NCBI GenBank assembly: GCA_902772675.1
Contig: CACYBN010000111.1
Coordinates: forward strand, 1 to 7,385
DNA from: an uncultured Erysipelotrichaceae bacterium
Lineage (GTDB): Bacteria; Bacillota_I; Bacilli_A; RF39; UBA660
Direction of reading: 5' to 3'
DNA length: 7,385 nucleotides
Every line of letters begins with the position of its first letter. Within the stretch, counting starts at the first letter, position 1. Position numbers and translations under genes: made by a program. Below the pieces are notes generated by a model. That model made no database searches, was not told where the DNA came from, and saw nothing but the letters and a program-made list of their open reading frames with translations. Shown piece by piece: positions 5,779 through 7,385 of this stretch.

Positions 5779-7047
5779 ACTATTATCTTTAACAATCCAA
5801 GCATCTGGTAATGTTCTATATGTAGTTTTCTTTCCATTCCATGGAGAATTAATATATTTATGATTAACTGTTAAAGCTGTAGATGTTCCTCCATCTAAGT
5901 TAGCAGCATTAACTGCTCCATATTTTTCCATTATATATGCTAAATCAGCAAAACAGGCTCCTCTTGAAAATGATTGATTACCATCTATAACAAGTAATAA
6001 TACTGTTCCATCTTCTCTTTGACCAATTGCAGTTCTAGAAGTAGCCCATGTATAAGATTTAACTTTACCATATCTATTCTTACCATTAACTATTAAGAAT
6101 GGCCCAAAATCAACTGCATCTCTATAATCTGATTTTAAAGCTTCTTCATAACTCATATGTTTAGTAAGAACTAATTTATTATCTTTATTAAATCCAATCA
6201 TTCCCTCATAATAAGCAGGAGATTGTTTATGTCCTGGATAAACTACACCATCTGCGATAACAGTTCCATGAGGTACTCCTCCATTACTTCTAAATTTAGG
6301 ATCATGGAATCCTCCAGCATTCATAGCTACTAAAGCATCATAATCCTTAGATATTTTAGTTAATCTTTCTCCACTAGAATATCTATTAATATTAGCTTCT
6401 TTTTCCATAGTTTTAGATATACCTATAGTTACATTAGCTGGATCATATACTGCAACTAACCATCCCTCATAATGATATTTAGTACCAATAACAGTTCCTT
6501 CTACTTTAATAACTTTATATAATTCATCTGGATCATGTTCTAATAATTCTTGTTCTTCTTTATTAGTATAAATATTTCCTCCATATTCTATATCAGAGAA
6601 ATTAACTATATCATCACTTAAATCTACATTAGAAGAATCCATTACTTTATCTATTTCCTCTTCAGGATAAATATTTCTAGCTATAGATTGATAATTAGTT
6701 GAATTTAAACTAGTAGTAATTAACCATGATTTAAATTCATCATTGTAATAAACCAAACTAACTGTAGCAAATTCTTCAAAAGCAAAGAAAGCTGCAAATA
6801 AAATTATAGCTATTCTTTTTAAATAATTATTCTTTGTAAAGAAATATTTATTTTTTATAAGACCTATCATAGATAATAATAAAACTATAATAGAAATAAA
6901 ACTAGATATTTTTATAATATTAATAGTATTTTCAGATACTAAATTACTATTATCAAAGAATATTAATAAAGCAATTAAAAAAGGCATTGAAAAGATACTT
7001 ATTAAAAATAATATATTATATATATTTCTTTTAGAAAATATCTTCAT
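5767..7047 (-). CDS. Membrane-anchored phosphodiester glycosidase family protein (NAGPA/DUF2233-like)
   Basis: 426 residues. Three hydrophobic helices sit at the N-terminus (about 11-31, 44-64 and 77-100), followed by a linker rich in acidic residues (to about 175) and a C-terminal catalytic domain of the NAGPA family, named for the enzyme that removes GlcNAc from GlcNAc-1-phosphodiesters. Family motifs in order: ALVAMNAGGF (238-247), VPHGTVIADGVVYPG (258-272), DFGPFLIVNGK (313-323), SRTAIGQREDGTVLLLVIDG (337-356) and NAANLDGGTSTAL (380-392). With three membrane helices the domain should face outside, where it could cleave sugar-phosphodiester bonds in an envelope glycopolymer; the substrate is inference. 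AGGAGG (7054-7059) lies 6 nt before the ATG. The gene starts 10 nt after the preceding gene ends and lies 53 nt before the acylation cassette on the same strand. Confidence 0.87.
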   Translation of the reverse strand: MKIFSKRNIYNILFLISIFSMPFLIALLIFFDNSNLVSENTINIIKISSFISIIVLLLSMIGLIKNKYFFTKNNYLKRIAIILFAAFFAFEEFATVSLVYYNDEFKSWLITTSLNSTNYQSIARNIYPEEEIDKVMDSSNVDLSDDIVNFSDIEYGGNIYTNKEEQELLEHDPDELYKVIKVEGTVIGTKYHYEGWLVAVYDPANVTIGISKTMEKEANINRYSSGERLTKISKDYDALVAMNAGGFHDPKFRSNGGVPHGTVIADGVVYPGHKQSPAYYEGMIGFNKDNKLVLTKHMSYEEALKSDYRDAVDFGPFLIVNGKNRYGKVKSYTWATSRTAIGQREDGTVLLLVIDGNQSFSRGACFADLAYIMEKYGAVNAANLDGGTSTALTVNHKYINSPWNGKKTTYRTLPDAWIVKDNSKKG

Positions 7048-7053
7048 ATTATA

Positions 7054-7059
7054 CCTCCT
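7054..7059 (-). promoter_or_regulatory. Ribosome binding site overlapping the stop codon of the upstream gene
   Basis: Minus-strand AGGAGG begins inside the TAG stop (7058-7060) of the preceding gene and sits 6 nt before the glycosidase ATG. A ribosome ending the first gene stops on the site that starts the second, which suggests coupling. Confidence 0.8.
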
Positions 7060-7385
7060 AGTAATTTATTGTTTTTTCTGTATTTATTTTGTTTTTCTTA
7101 GCATACTTATTATATTTACCTACTATATAATTATATTTATCTACTAGTTTCTTATATGATTCAGTAGCATTATCAGTATTAATTGTAGATATCTCACACT
7201 TTTCTTTTTGTTCTTGTCTATTTAAACTTTTAGAACATTCCTTATCTAAATTATTTTTAGATAAATATATTTTTCCTAAATTAAGTTTAGTTTTTTTTAT
7301 ATCATTTAAAAGAATATTTTTCTTAACAGGAAACTCTTCTAAAAACATATTAAAATGAGAATAAGTATCTTCTAAATCATCTTTA
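7058..7385 (-). CDS. Hypothetical Lys/Asn-rich helical protein, C-terminal part (5' end missing)
   Basis: Not recognised. The frame contains an ATG at 7346-7348, but it stays open upstream to the right edge (adding KDDLEDTYSHFN before that Met), and no ribosome site precedes the ATG, so this is most likely the C-terminal part of a longer protein. What is visible is hydrophilic, Lys/Asn/Glu-rich and predicted helical by eye. It has two Cys about 13 residues apart (KECSK and EKCEI) and the repeating Tyr/Asn pattern YNYIVGKYNKY near the end. There is no membrane segment in the visible part. It is probably co-transcribed with the glycosidase 10 nt downstream. An extracellular helical hairpin closed by a disulfide is possible but unproven. 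Confidence 0.6.
   Translation of the reverse strand, partial: KDDLEDTYSHFNMFLEEFPVKKNILLNDIKKTKLNLGKIYLSKNNLDKECSKSLNRQEQKEKCEISTINTDNATESYKKLVDKYNYIVGKYNKYAKKNKINTEKTINY

Noticed and set aside
7058..7385. Assignment of the right-edge protein to the LemA family
   Set aside because: Only the YNxxVxxYN-like helix pattern near the C-terminus is reminiscent; the rest of the visible part does not match and the N-terminus is missing.
1..7385. UGA read as Trp (Mycoplasma/Spiroplasma-type code), suggested by the low GC content
   Set aside because: Trp-rich proteins such as the MBOAT (eleven Trp) use UGG only. All frames are full length under the standard code, and all seven visible stops are TAA or TAG.
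1..7385. tRNA, rRNA, CRISPR arrays, insertion sequences or long repeats
   Set aside because: No repeat-spacer pattern, transposase-like frame, terminal inverted repeats or RNA-gene-like GC-rich island was seen; coding sequence covers nearly the whole window.

Overview
This is a very AT-rich window with short intergenic gaps and strong AGGAGG-type ribosome sites. It suggests a low-GC Gram-positive (Firmicutes, a Bacilli or Clostridia-like gut lineage). Trp is read from UGG throughout, with no in-frame UGA in the long genes, so a Mycoplasma-type code is not supported. The species cannot be named from the sequence.

Layout. The left part (1-1358, plus strand) is one gene cut by the window edge. 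It encodes a membrane-anchored, extracellular metallo-beta-lactamase-fold protein of the ComEC/Rec2-like type, with essentially all metal-ligand positions replaced. It converges on a minus-strand group that fills the rest of the window, and the two meet at a strong bidirectional hairpin (1359-1388) that also encodes the last residues of the minus-strand gene. Read in the direction of transcription, right to left, the minus strand holds: the C-terminal part of an unrecognised helical protein (7058-7385, cut by the right edge); a membrane-anchored phosphodiester glycosidase (5767-7047); an adenylating ligase related to DltA (4208-5713); a small acyl carrier protein (3984-4205); an AlgI-type MBOAT acyltransferase (2469-3956); and a membrane-anchored SGNH/GDSL protein (1366-2469).

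How the genes work together. Ligase, carrier protein, MBOAT and SGNH protein have the same logic as the Dlt system, which D-alanylates teichoic acids. The ligase activates a small acid with ATP and loads the carrier in the cytoplasm. The MBOAT moves the acyl group across the membrane, and the SGNH protein is expected to transfer it to a surface polymer. The set is not a canonical dlt operon. The MBOAT is AlgI-type and carries its own C-terminal Phe-Ile-Tyr motif, which could stand in for DltX. The ligase has Ser where DltA has the Asp that holds the substrate amino group, and Ala where DltA has the Cys that sets D-selectivity. The acyl group may therefore not be D-alanine. The glycosidase just upstream points to the same theme of cell-envelope glycopolymer modification, although a weak terminator-like hairpin lies between it and the cassette.

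No RNA genes, mobile elements, CRISPR arrays or attachment sites were seen. No stretch of 300 bases lacks a gene.
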